64,000 nucleotides of DNA, from positions 526,793 through 590,792 of the forward strand of contig NZ_JAGTXM010000004.1 of NCBI RefSeq assembly GCF_018252635.1. The letters are read 5' to 3'. The translations under genes were made by a program, and so were the position numbers. Positions 54,618 to 62,758 of the stretch are shown here, piece after piece; position 1 is the stretch's first letter, and the number at the start of each line of letters is the position of its first letter. The notes below the pieces were generated by a model. The model saw nothing but the letters and a program-made list of their open reading frames with translations. It was not told the DNA's origin and ran no database searches. The DNA comes from Citrobacter amalonaticus (GTDB lineage Bacteria > Pseudomonadota > Gammaproteobacteria > Enterobacterales > Enterobacteriaceae).

Positions 54618-55955
54618 TTAATCGTGCTTATGCCAATCCTGGTATTCACGCTTCAGTCGCTGAGGCGCCGTTTCAGGCATCATGAGCAAACCGATAACAG
54701 AAATGATGCCCAGAACGATCACGTAGCTTGCTAATCCGTAGTAATGTCCGCCGGTCATCTGCAAAATCTTCACTGCCACCAGACCCAGTACCCCACTGCC
54801 AATCAGTGAACCCAATTGCCAGATTAAAGCGATACCGCTGCAGCGAATGTGCGTCGGGAACAGTTCCGGGAAGAACGATGCCTGTGGCGCGTAGCACATG
54901 CTATGACCAAAGCTAATGACGATAATCATCACCAGTTGCGTCAACCAGAAATTGTCCTGATTAATGGCCAGGAAGAACGGAATGATCATAATGACCTGAA
55001 TCAGCGCCCCCATGATATACACCGGCTTACGACCAATTTTGTCGCAAAGCGCCCCCATCATCGGGATGGCAAGGACTTCGATCACCACTGCGATGATCAT
55101 GGTTTCCATTAAAATATTGGCATCCAGATTATTGGCTTTGCCATACGCCAGGACGATCACCGTGAACATGGCAAAAGTACAGGCTTCAATCAGTTTTGCG
55201 CAGACGCCTTTCACCACAATGCCAGGAAAATCGCGGATGACTTCAATTAATGGGCGGGACTCTTCTGCCTTCGTCTCACGGATCTGAGCAAAGACCGGTG
55301 ACTCATCGATTCTCAGACGAATAAACAGACCAACAATCACCAGCAGCAGACTGAGCAGGAACGGGATACGCCAGCCATAATCCATCATTACTTCAGGGGA
55401 TAACGTGGCATTGAGCAGTGCGAACAGGGCCATCGGTAGCAAAAAGCCTACCGGTGCACCGATTTGTACCCAACTGGCAAAGAATCCCCGACGTTTAGGT
55501 TCAGCATATTCAGCCGTCATTAACACTGCCCCGGCCTGTTCTCCGCCGACACCAAACCCCTGGAGTACGCGAATGAAGATCAACAGAACGGGCGCCCAGA
55601 CACCGATTTTTTCATACGTTGGCAATAAGCCAATGCAGAATGTCCCGAGTCCGACAATCAGTATGGTGATAACCAGCGCTTTTTTACGCCCCACTTTGTC
55701 GCCAATGTGACCAAAGACAATTCCGCCCAAAGGTCTTGCCAGGAAGCCCACAGCATAAGTGGCAAAGGCTGCCAGCGTACTGATTAACGGATCGTCACTC
55801 GGGAAGAATAAGTGTCCAAAGAACAGCACCGCCGCGGTGCCATAGGCAAAAAAGTCATAGTATTCAGCTGCAGTACCAATCGCTGAAGCCGATGCGACAC
55901 GACGAACTACAGGTTTGCTATCAACATCATTTTTAATATCAACGGAACTAACCAT
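54618..55955 (-). CDS. MHS-type proton symporter, organic acid
   Basis: Metabolite:H+ symporter (MFS) of 445 residues, with N-terminal ASAIGTAAEYYDFFAYGTAAVLFF and the MHS loop FGHIGDKVGRKKALV. Cargo probably a sugar acid used by the rsp genes. It lies between ydfI and rspA, 181 bases downstream of ydfI in map order, and is a second carrier beside YdfJ; E. coli K-12 has no equivalent at this spot. Confidence 0.86.
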   Translation of the reverse strand: MVSSVDIKNDVDSKPVVRRVASASAIGTAAEYYDFFAYGTAAVLFFGHLFFPSDDPLISTLAAFATYAVGFLARPLGGIVFGHIGDKVGRKKALVITILIVGLGTFCIGLLPTYEKIGVWAPVLLIFIRVLQGFGVGGEQAGAVLMTAEYAEPKRRGFFASWVQIGAPVGFLLPMALFALLNATLSPEVMMDYGWRIPFLLSLLLVIVGLFIRLRIDESPVFAQIRETKAEESRPLIEVIRDFPGIVVKGVCAKLIEACTFAMFTVIVLAYGKANNLDANILMETMIIAVVIEVLAIPMMGALCDKIGRKPVYIMGALIQVIMIIPFFLAINQDNFWLTQLVMIIVISFGHSMCYAPQASFFPELFPTHIRCSGIALIWQLGSLIGSGVLGLVAVKILQMTGGHYYGLASYVIVLGIISVIGLLMMPETAPQRLKREYQDWHKHD

Positions 55956-56013
55956 AAATAATTACCTTCGTTGGTTCAGAGGTGAACAACGTCCATGTCG
56001 TATAAATTTTAAC

Positions 56014-57228
56014 TTACCAGTTCCACAAGGTGCCATCTTCAAGCCGGGCAACCGGCAGATAGGCGGGGTCATAGGGATATTTCGCCGCCAGTTTTTCATC
56101 GAACTCGATACCCAGTCCTGGCTTCTCGCCCGGATGCATATAGCCGTTGTCAAAGGTCCAGTTGTGCGGGAACACTTCCAGCATCTGCTCGGAATAGCCC
56201 ATGTATTCCTGAACGCCAAAGTTCGGTACCCACAGATCAAAATGCAGCGCCGCGGCCATACAAACCGGAGAAAGATCGGACGGTCCGTGTGAACCTGTAC
56301 GCACCTGATAAAGAGAGGCGAAGTCGGCGATGCGACGCATGCCGGTGATCCCGCCCGCATGGGTAATCGTGGTGCGGATATAATCGATAAGCTGCTCTTC
56401 GATAAGCTGTTTGCAGTCCCAGATGCTGTTGAAGACTTCGCCGACGGCAATTGGCGTCACTGTGTGCTGACGGATCAGGCGGAAGCACTCCTGGTTTTCC
56501 GCAGGTGTCGGATCTTCCATCCAGAACAAGCGATAATCTTCAATGCTTTTACCAAAGCGCGCCGCTTCAATTGGCGTCAGACGGTGGTGCATGTCGTGTA
56601 GCAGATGCTCGTTAAAGCCGAACTTATTACGCACCGCCTCAAACAGTTTCGGCGTGAAATCGAGATACTTTTCGGTTGACCACAGTTGCTCTTCCGGCCA
56701 CTGCCCTTTAGTCGCCGGTTCATAGGCCTGCCCTTTTCCCTTTGCCATGCCGTAGGTGGTTTTCATGCCCGGCACGCCGCACTGCACACGGATGGCCTTG
56801 AAGCCCATCTCTTTGTGACGCGCATAGTCTTCGAGCACATCATCAACGGTGTGACCAGTGGTATGGCAGTAAACCATCACCCCTTCACGCGATGCGCCAC
56901 CCAGCAACTGATACAGCGGCATATTGGCGGCTTTGGCTTTGATATCCCACAGCGCCATGTCGACAGCGGAGATAGCGGACATGGTCACCGGGCCACGACG
57001 CCAGTAAGCGCCTTTATAAAAAAACTGCCAGATATCTTCGATGCGGTGCGCATCACGACCGATCAACTGCGGGCAAAGATGATCTTTCAGGTACGACGCG
57101 ACAGACAGCTCACGCCCATTCAGCGTGGCGTCTCCCAGACCGGTGATACCGTCCTCGGTCGTAATCTTCAGTGTGACAAAGTTACGTCCTGGACAGGTGA
57201 CAAAAACCTCAGCCCCTACAATCTTCAT
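56014..57228 (-). CDS. rspA: D-mannonate dehydratase-type enzyme RspA
   Basis: Enolase-superfamily enzyme of 404 residues, ManD subgroup. Metal ligands are the Asp of LLHDMHHR, the Glu of [10 protein letters not shown] and the Glu of AVGEVF; the acid-base region reads [11 protein letters not shown]. It converts D-mannonate to 2-keto-3-deoxygluconate, probably with low efficiency. First described as lowering a homoserine-lactone-dependent rise of RpoS. The upstream motif ACTACCATACAAGTATAA is shared with rspB. Confidence 0.93.
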   Translation of the reverse strand: MKIVGAEVFVTCPGRNFVTLKITTEDGITGLGDATLNGRELSVASYLKDHLCPQLIGRDAHRIEDIWQFFYKGAYWRRGPVTMSAISAVDMALWDIKAKAANMPLYQLLGGASREGVMVYCHTTGHTVDDVLEDYARHKEMGFKAIRVQCGVPGMKTTYGMAKGKGQAYEPATKGQWPEEQLWSTEKYLDFTPKLFEAVRNKFGFNEHLLHDMHHRLTPIEAARFGKSIEDYRLFWMEDPTPAENQECFRLIRQHTVTPIAVGEVFNSIWDCKQLIEEQLIDYIRTTITHAGGITGMRRIADFASLYQVRTGSHGPSDLSPVCMAAALHFDLWVPNFGVQEYMGYSEQMLEVFPHNWTFDNGYMHPGEKPGLGIEFDEKLAAKYPYDPAYLPVARLEDGTLWNW

Positions 57229-57278
57229 TTTTTCTTCCTGGTTCTGTGTGGTGATGGTGAGAATCTACTTATTCACAT

Positions 57279-57296
57279 ACTACCATACAAGTATAA
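57279..57296. promoter_or_regulatory. shared 18-base motif before rspA, candidate RspR operator
   Basis: ACTACCATACAAGTATAA is identical to 59931-59948 before rspB, 51-68 bases upstream of the rspA start. Confidence 0.65.
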
Positions 57297-57413
57297 ATGA
57301 TCTGTTTTACTGAACAGATCACAAAACTCACGGGTTATATGTCATGGAATGCTGAATTCAGAAAGGGTGAAAAGACGGCCCTGGAGGACAGGAACCGTCA
57401 TCATTTAAGGAGG

Positions 57414-58787
57414 TCAGATGCGACCGACCGTCGCAGAATTCTGTTTCCCGATCACCGACTGCGCGGCGTCTTCAGGTATCCGCAAATCGCGGTCGCACAC
57501 TTCTGGCATCAGGAATGCAGAGAGCAGACCAATCAGGGAATAAATCACGATCATCACCAGAATTGGCAGCCAGTTTCCTGTCATGTTGCAGAAAATCCCT
57601 GCCAGCACTGGTCCAAAGCCGACCGCCACCAGTCCCCCTGCTTCTTTGGCGATCGCCATGCGGGTAAAGCGATTACGTGAGCCAAATATTTCAGCCATCG
57701 TAATGTTTTCTAGAGCAAATAATCCCAACACCGCGACGTTATGAATAACGATCAGTGCCGTCATAATCACGCCCGGTTGGTAAGTGTTATCCACCACGAT
57801 GGATAACATTGGGTATGCGAGAATAATCGCCGAGATATTCAATACGATATAGGGTAAACGACGACCGAATTTGTCGGATAACCAACCCAGTAACGGGATA
57901 GTGATAAAACCAATCACCGAACTTATCATCAGTGCATCCGTCGGGATGGCCTTATTGAACAGCAACGTCTGTACCAGATATCCGGCAAGAAACGTCTGGA
58001 TCAGCCCCGAGTTACCGGCCTGACCAAAGCGTAATCCCGTTGCCAACCAGAAAGATTTACTGGTAAACATTGTTCCCACTGAAATCGCCTCCTGCGAGGT
58101 TGTCGCAGGAGTCTCCCCTTCATTGACCTGCTCGAAGACGGGACTTTCTTTCAGGTTCAACCGCAACCAGATCGCAAAAATCATGACGACGACGCTCGCC
58201 AGAAATGGAATACGCCAACCCCATGCCAGCAAGTCTTCACGATCGAGTACAAAGAACATCACCGCCCAAATCGCGGTCGCGCTGAGCGTGCCGCAGTTTG
58301 TTCCCATAGCGACCAGGGATGAAATAATTCCCCGCCTACCGACTGGCGCATATTCTGCGAGCATGGTTCCGGCTCCGGATATTTCTGCTCCGGCCCCGAG
58401 TCCCTGAATAATACGTAATGTCACCAACAGCACGGGTGCAAAAATGCCTATCTGCGCATAAGTGGGAAGTATACCGATTAAGGTTGTACACATTCCCATT
58501 AACGTGATGGTAATAAACAACACCTTCTTACGCCCGATCCTGTCCCCCATTTTGCCAAAAAAGAAGGCGCCGATAATACGGGCGATATAACCTGCCCCAT
58601 AAGTTCCCATGGCGAGAATTAACGCCATTGCCGCCGATTGTTCCGGGAAAAATATTTCATGGAAAACGAGTGCAGCCCCCAGAGAATATAACTGAAAGTC
58701 CATAAACTCTAATGCAGTTCCTAACCAACCGGAAACCGCGGCGCGCACCAGATCCCGGGTGCTTCTTTCATGCCTGGTTGTATTCAT
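57414..58787 (-). CDS. ydfJ: MHS-type symporter YdfJ
   Basis: MFS metabolite:H+ symporter of 457 residues, closely like E. coli YdfJ from MDFQLYSLGAALVFHEIFFP through the MHS loop FGKMGDRIGRKKVLF to the tail RDLRIPEDAAQ. In E. coli K-12 this gene is broken by the Qin prophage; here it is whole and no prophage is present. It lies between rspA and rspB and is probably transcribed with rspB. Confidence 0.92.
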   Translation of the reverse strand: MNTTRHERSTRDLVRAAVSGWLGTALEFMDFQLYSLGAALVFHEIFFPEQSAAMALILAMGTYGAGYIARIIGAFFFGKMGDRIGRKKVLFITITLMGMCTTLIGILPTYAQIGIFAPVLLVTLRIIQGLGAGAEISGAGTMLAEYAPVGRRGIISSLVAMGTNCGTLSATAIWAVMFFVLDREDLLAWGWRIPFLASVVVMIFAIWLRLNLKESPVFEQVNEGETPATTSQEAISVGTMFTSKSFWLATGLRFGQAGNSGLIQTFLAGYLVQTLLFNKAIPTDALMISSVIGFITIPLLGWLSDKFGRRLPYIVLNISAIILAYPMLSIVVDNTYQPGVIMTALIVIHNVAVLGLFALENITMAEIFGSRNRFTRMAIAKEAGGLVAVGFGPVLAGIFCNMTGNWLPILVMIVIYSLIGLLSAFLMPEVCDRDLRIPEDAAQSVIGKQNSATVGRI

Positions 58788-58860
58788 ATTGTCTGTCTCT
58801 ACAGAATAAATGCGTACTACGGAATACCCGAATCGTCAGACATCCATCGCATGAATTAAT

Positions 58861-59880
58861 TTAAGCGGAAAAGGTTAGTAATACTTTACAACAGCTCTGC
58901 TGATCGGTTTCGAATAGCGTTATTGCGTCGATGACCTGGCGATAATCAAACTGATGAGTGATTAATTTCTCAGGGTCGATTAATTTATTGTGCATCCACT
59001 CAATAACGGTTGGAAATTTATGTGCGTTCAGTCGAGATGAGAAAATTGTGAGCTCTTTTCCGGTAATCCCCTGTTGAATTATCTGACAGGGGTCACTGGA
59101 GAAACCCATTATCACAATACGCGCCGCAGGTGACGCCAGGCCAATGGCTTCAGACAGGATGGCGGGATGGCAGGCTGCATCGATTATCAGCGTCGGTCTG
59201 ATGCCCTTTTCCGCCAGAAATTCAGCTAATGACCGGTGGGCATTATTCATCGTTTCATCAGCCCCGCACGCTTTCGCCATTGCCAGGCGAGCATCAATCC
59301 GGTCAGCAACAATAACCGTTTTGACATGATATACCCCTTTAAGCGCCTGGACGGTGGTTAACCCCATCGGACCGGCGCCGTAAATTAAGGCTATATCATT
59401 GTCCGTCGGCGCAACCTGACCCATGACATTCGCGGCAATCGTAAAGGGTTCAACCATTACCGCCTGTCGGTCGCTAATCGAATCCGGAATACAATAAACA
59501 TTACTTTCCGGAACCGTAACATATTCACTAAAGCCACCATCTCGATGAACACCTAATACCGTTAACGAGGTACAAACATTGGGTTTGCCAACAGTGCAGG
59601 GATAACAGATACCGCAACTTATTACGGGATCCACTACAACACGTTCACCAGCGCGTTTATTCTCCACCCCTTCGCCGACTGAATCAATAATGCCATAAAA
59701 CTCGTGACCAATGACGCGAGGATATTGCGCAAAAGGATTATGCCCACGATATATATGACTATCCGAACCGCAGATTCCTGCTATTTTTACCTTGATCCTC
59801 ACATCTCCTGGTTCTGGTAAAGGGAATGGGCGCTGTTCAATGCATAATTTATTTGGTTGTTGAATCACTATACTTTCCAT
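58861..59880 (-). CDS. rspB: zinc dehydrogenase RspB, L-gulonate 5-dehydrogenase-type
   Basis: Medium-chain zinc ADH of 339 residues. Catalytic zinc GICGSDSHIYRGH and GHEFYG, structural zinc cysteines CGICYPCTVGKPNVC, nucleotide-binding ALIYGAGPMGLTTVQ. Homologues oxidise L-gulonate to D-fructuronate, which YdfI and RspA would then take to 2-keto-3-deoxygluconate. Rsp operator-like motif upstream. Confidence 0.92.
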   Translation of the reverse strand: MESIVIQQPNKLCIEQRPFPLPEPGDVRIKVKIAGICGSDSHIYRGHNPFAQYPRVIGHEFYGIIDSVGEGVENKRAGERVVVDPVISCGICYPCTVGKPNVCTSLTVLGVHRDGGFSEYVTVPESNVYCIPDSISDRQAVMVEPFTIAANVMGQVAPTDNDIALIYGAGPMGLTTVQALKGVYHVKTVIVADRIDARLAMAKACGADETMNNAHRSLAEFLAEKGIRPTLIIDAACHPAILSEAIGLASPAARIVIMGFSSDPCQIIQQGITGKELTIFSSRLNAHKFPTVIEWMHNKLIDPEKLITHQFDYRQVIDAITLFETDQQSCCKVLLTFSA

Positions 59881-59930
59881 GCGTTTTCCTTACATCAAAT
59901 TAGTGATGCAAGAAATTTATTCTCCATAAA

Positions 59931-59948
59931 ACTACCATACAAGTATAA
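59931..59948. promoter_or_regulatory. shared 18-base motif before rspB, candidate RspR operator
   Basis: ACTACCATACAAGTATAA, an exact copy of the motif before rspA, 51-68 bases upstream of the rspB start. Identical distance at both genes argues for function. Confidence 0.68.
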
Positions 59949-59987
59949 TGATCAAAAAATCACCAGGCGATCACAAAAAAGAGACGC

Positions 59988-60314
59988 TTATCCACGTTCC
60001 CATCCCACCACAATGATCAGCATTCCGCAGAGCGCGATAAGCGCCCCGCTCCAGTCAAACAGGCTGAGTTTTACCCCATCCACGACGCGCAGCCAGATAA
60101 GCGCAGTACAAACATAAACCCCGCCATACGCAGCATACACCCGACCGCTGGCGGCGGGATGCAGCGTCAGCAACCAGACAAATAACGCCAGCGCAACGCC
60201 TGCGGGTAGCAGCAGCCAGGCGGTAGCCCCCCGCTTCAGCCAAAGCCAGGGAAGAAAACAGCCGATGATTTCGCAAAGCGCGGTGGCAAAAAAAAGCAGC
60301 GTGGTTTTAAGCAT
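59988..60314 (-). CDS. ynfA: UPF0060 membrane protein YnfA
   Basis: Four-segment inner-membrane protein of 108 residues ([24 protein letters not shown]-type loop [21 protein letters not shown]). It resembles small multidrug resistance efflux proteins; a role in drug export was reported for Shigella YnfA. Divergent from ynfB. Confidence 0.94.
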   Translation of the reverse strand: MLKTTLLFFATALCEIIGCFLPWLWLKRGATAWLLLPAGVALALFVWLLTLHPAASGRVYAAYGGVYVCTALIWLRVVDGVKLSLFDWSGALIALCGMLIIVVGWERG

Positions 60315-60466
60315 CTGAATCGTTCATTGACCTGTGGTTCAGGCATATTACGTCATAATTCGCCGATCTTATCCATAACCTTCCGGCGGGTATGCCCTGC
60401 GCAAGGAATGGTGTAGAATTTGGCTGCTAATGATGCTTTTTGCGTCGCTCATAAAAGGAACTTGCC

Positions 60467-60808
60467 ATGAACATTACGCTTCGCAAACGCCTGTGCCTGA
60501 CGGCAATGCTGCTGCTGGGCGCTGTCGTCTACACCGCGACCGCGCAGGCTGAGACCAGTCGACTGGTGATCGAATCCGGTGACAGCGCCCTGAGCCGTCA
60601 GCAGGCAGCCATGCAAAAAGAGCAATGGGATGACACGCGTAGCCTGCGTCAGAAAATTAACAAGCGCGCGGAAAAAGAGTGGGATAAAGCGGATGCCGCT
60701 TTTGATAACCGCGATAGCTGCGAGCAGAGTGCCAATCTGAATGCGTACTGGGAACCGAACACCCTGCGCTGTCTGGATCGTCGCACCGGTCGCGTCATTG
60801 CTCCCTGA
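60467..60808 (+). CDS. ynfB: exported DUF1283 protein YnfB
   Basis: Periplasmic protein of 113 residues with a signal peptide ending TAQAET. The rest is helical and charged with a Cys pair (NRDSCEQS and LRCLDR). Function unknown. AAAGGAA precedes the ATG. It is 34 bases before speG. Confidence 0.93.
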   Translation: MNITLRKRLCLTAMLLLGAVVYTATAQAETSRLVIESGDSALSRQQAAMQKEQWDDTRSLRQKINKRAEKEWDKADAAFDNRDSCEQSANLNAYWEPNTLRCLDRRTGRVIAP

Positions 60809-60842
60809 TACAGAGAAATAAACGAGACGTTAAGGATTTGGT

Positions 60843-61403
60843 ATGACAAGCGCCCTCAGTGTCAAGCTGCGCCCGCTGGAGCGTGAAGATTTACGTTTTG
60901 TCCATCAACTCGACAACAATGCCAGCGTGATGCGCTACTGGTTTGAAGAGCCTTACGAAGCGTTCGTTGAGTTGTCCGATCTCTACGATAAGCACATTCA
61001 CGATCAAAGCGAGCGTCGTTTCGTCGTGGAATGCGATGGTGAAAAAGCGGGTCTGGTTGAACTGGTTGAGATTAACCATGTTCACCGTCGGGCTGAATTT
61101 CAGATCATTATTTCCCCGGAATATCAGGGAAAGGGCCTCGCTTCACGAGCCGCTAAACTGGCGATGGACTACGGATTTACCGTACTTAACCTCTATAAGC
61201 TGTACCTCATTGTTGATAAAGAGAACGAAAAGGCGATCCACATCTACCGTAAACTGGGTTTTATGGTCGAAGGCGAGCTGATTCATGAATTCTTTATTAA
61301 CGGTGAATACCGCAATACGATTAGGATGTGTATCTTCCAGCATCAGTACCTGGCGGAGCATAAGACGCCTGGCGCGACAATGCTCAAACCGACCGCGCAG
61401 TAA
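60843..61403 (+). CDS. speG: spermidine N-acetyltransferase
   Basis: GNAT enzyme of 186 residues, dodecameric in the family, which acetylates spermidine and spermine to prevent polyamine toxicity at low temperature or in stationary phase. Acetyl-CoA motif [17 protein letters not shown], and the polyamine-site segment [21 protein letters not shown]. Full length. Confidence 0.96.
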   Translation: MTSALSVKLRPLEREDLRFVHQLDNNASVMRYWFEEPYEAFVELSDLYDKHIHDQSERRFVVECDGEKAGLVELVEINHVHRRAEFQIIISPEYQGKGLASRAAKLAMDYGFTVLNLYKLYLIVDKENEKAIHIYRKLGFMVEGELIHEFFINGEYRNTIRMCIFQHQYLAEHKTPGATMLKPTAQ

Positions 61404-61414
61404 TCGCTGCGCGG
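61393..61414. terminator. hairpin at the speG stop
   Basis: CCGCGCAG and CTGCGCGG, eight base pairs whose loop contains the speG TAA; shared with convergent ynfC at 61420. Confidence 0.5.
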
Positions 61415-61419
61415 TTCTC

Positions 61420-62130
61420 TCAATAGTAATCGATGGTATTTTTGATCGTGTAGCTGTGCGTGACCGCGGGTTTAACGCTTTCATCAACGATCACTAGCGT
61501 ACAGTCCGTGGGGTTGGCATGACGGTCATAGTCGCAGGTTTGCTTAACGTTCCCCAAAGGGTGATTGTTAAGCAAACTCACCGCCGTGTAGTCCATCTTC
61601 TTGAGCGGATCGGTCGAGGGTTTCGCGCTGACGGATAACGTCTGGTCCTTACTGACCGTGGTCTTGCCGATCGGATACCCTTCCGCATCATAGCGATACT
61701 GGACTTTCATCTCTTTTCCCGTCGCGGCAATCACAAAGCCGTTATCATCGGTATCCCAGACCACTCCCGCCGACGGCAGTTCCGCAAGCTGACATTTTCC
61801 CTGCAAGCGTACTTTTTTCTCCAGCGTTTCGGCGTCACGATAAAAATTTGCATCCAGTACCAGCGCCACGCCGGTATTGTTTTCGAGATCGTGCAACTCA
61901 AGCGAGTCAAAACAACCTTCTTCAGACAGCGTACCGTTGACGCGCTTAGCCACTTCCCCCTTCTCATTTAGCAATGTCTGGCTAAAGTCTTTTACCGGCC
62001 CGCGTAAGGGATCAAAGTCAAATTCATTAGAAAAGCTGGCCATTTCCGGCGTAAAAGAGAGCGGCACCGTGCTGTTGTCACACCCCATCAGCGCAGTACA
62101 GAGTGCAAAAAGAAATATCTGCTTTTTCAC
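61420..62130 (-). CDS. ynfC: outer-membrane lipoprotein YnfC
   Basis: Lipoprotein of 236 residues, UPF0257 family, lipobox LMGC (ALCTALMGCDNS). Contains YD-rich beta segments and function is unknown. After lipid attachment Asp follows Cys (CDNS), the inner-membrane retention signal for Lol sorting, so it may stay in the inner membrane despite the name. Follows speG as in E. coli. Confidence 0.93.
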   Translation of the reverse strand: MKKQIFLFALCTALMGCDNSTVPLSFTPEMASFSNEFDFDPLRGPVKDFSQTLLNEKGEVAKRVNGTLSEEGCFDSLELHDLENNTGVALVLDANFYRDAETLEKKVRLQGKCQLAELPSAGVVWDTDDNGFVIAATGKEMKVQYRYDAEGYPIGKTTVSKDQTLSVSAKPSTDPLKKMDYTAVSLLNNHPLGNVKQTCDYDRHANPTDCTLVIVDESVKPAVTHSYTIKNTIDYY

Positions 62131-62758
62131 AGGTTCCCCGAGAGAAAAGGATGATCTTCAGTCATAGTAGCAAAGACTGGCGTTTACACTCCAGCAAAGC
62201 GAAAAAACAGTAGAAACCAACGGGACATCACGTCTGGCGGAAAAATTCTGAGTAACATGCCCCCAGAATTTACTTATCTCAAATGCGCTACTTGATCGAA
62301 ATCAAATTATCATCAATTAGATTTTCGAAAAACTCCCAAATCATCACGATCAGCGCATTTAAGCAATGATGTCGTAACAAATGACGAGTCAGTGAGTCAT
62401 TCTCTTTATAATTAAAATCACTCATCCTTCACGCATATTATCCCCTTGTATAAGGATAATTATTTGCACAATTCCTAATATTTTAAACGTCCTTAATAAG
62501 ATACGTTTCTGGCAAAAAAACATTTAAGATCTTATATAAGAAAATGAAAGTAATATTAAATAGATAGAACCTATTGAAGAACGCAATAATTAGTCGATAA
62601 AACCATTTCTCAATACCAGATCATGCAAATAAAATACGCCTTAGAGAAATAATTTATTTTTATAAAATGTATTTCGCTCATCACATACACTAAGAGATTG
62701 TTCTTCATTACAAAATATCATTTCGTATACCAGGCTCTCTCTTATGGAAGAGACAATT
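62131..62758. other. 628-base A+T-rich regulatory region before the second autotransporter gene
   Basis: No gene is supported. From about 62380 to 62740 the DNA is very A+T-rich with many runs of A and T, the sort of region silenced by H-NS. It separates ynfC from the autotransporter gene; a minus-strand open frame at 62641-62925 is only the shadow of that gene. Promoter elements are too many and too weak to choose among. Confidence 0.6.

Noticed and set aside
52531-60000. Prophage remnant in the rsp region, as Qin in E. coli K-12
   Set aside because: Genes run without phage genes, attachment duplications or broken ends; ydfJ is whole.
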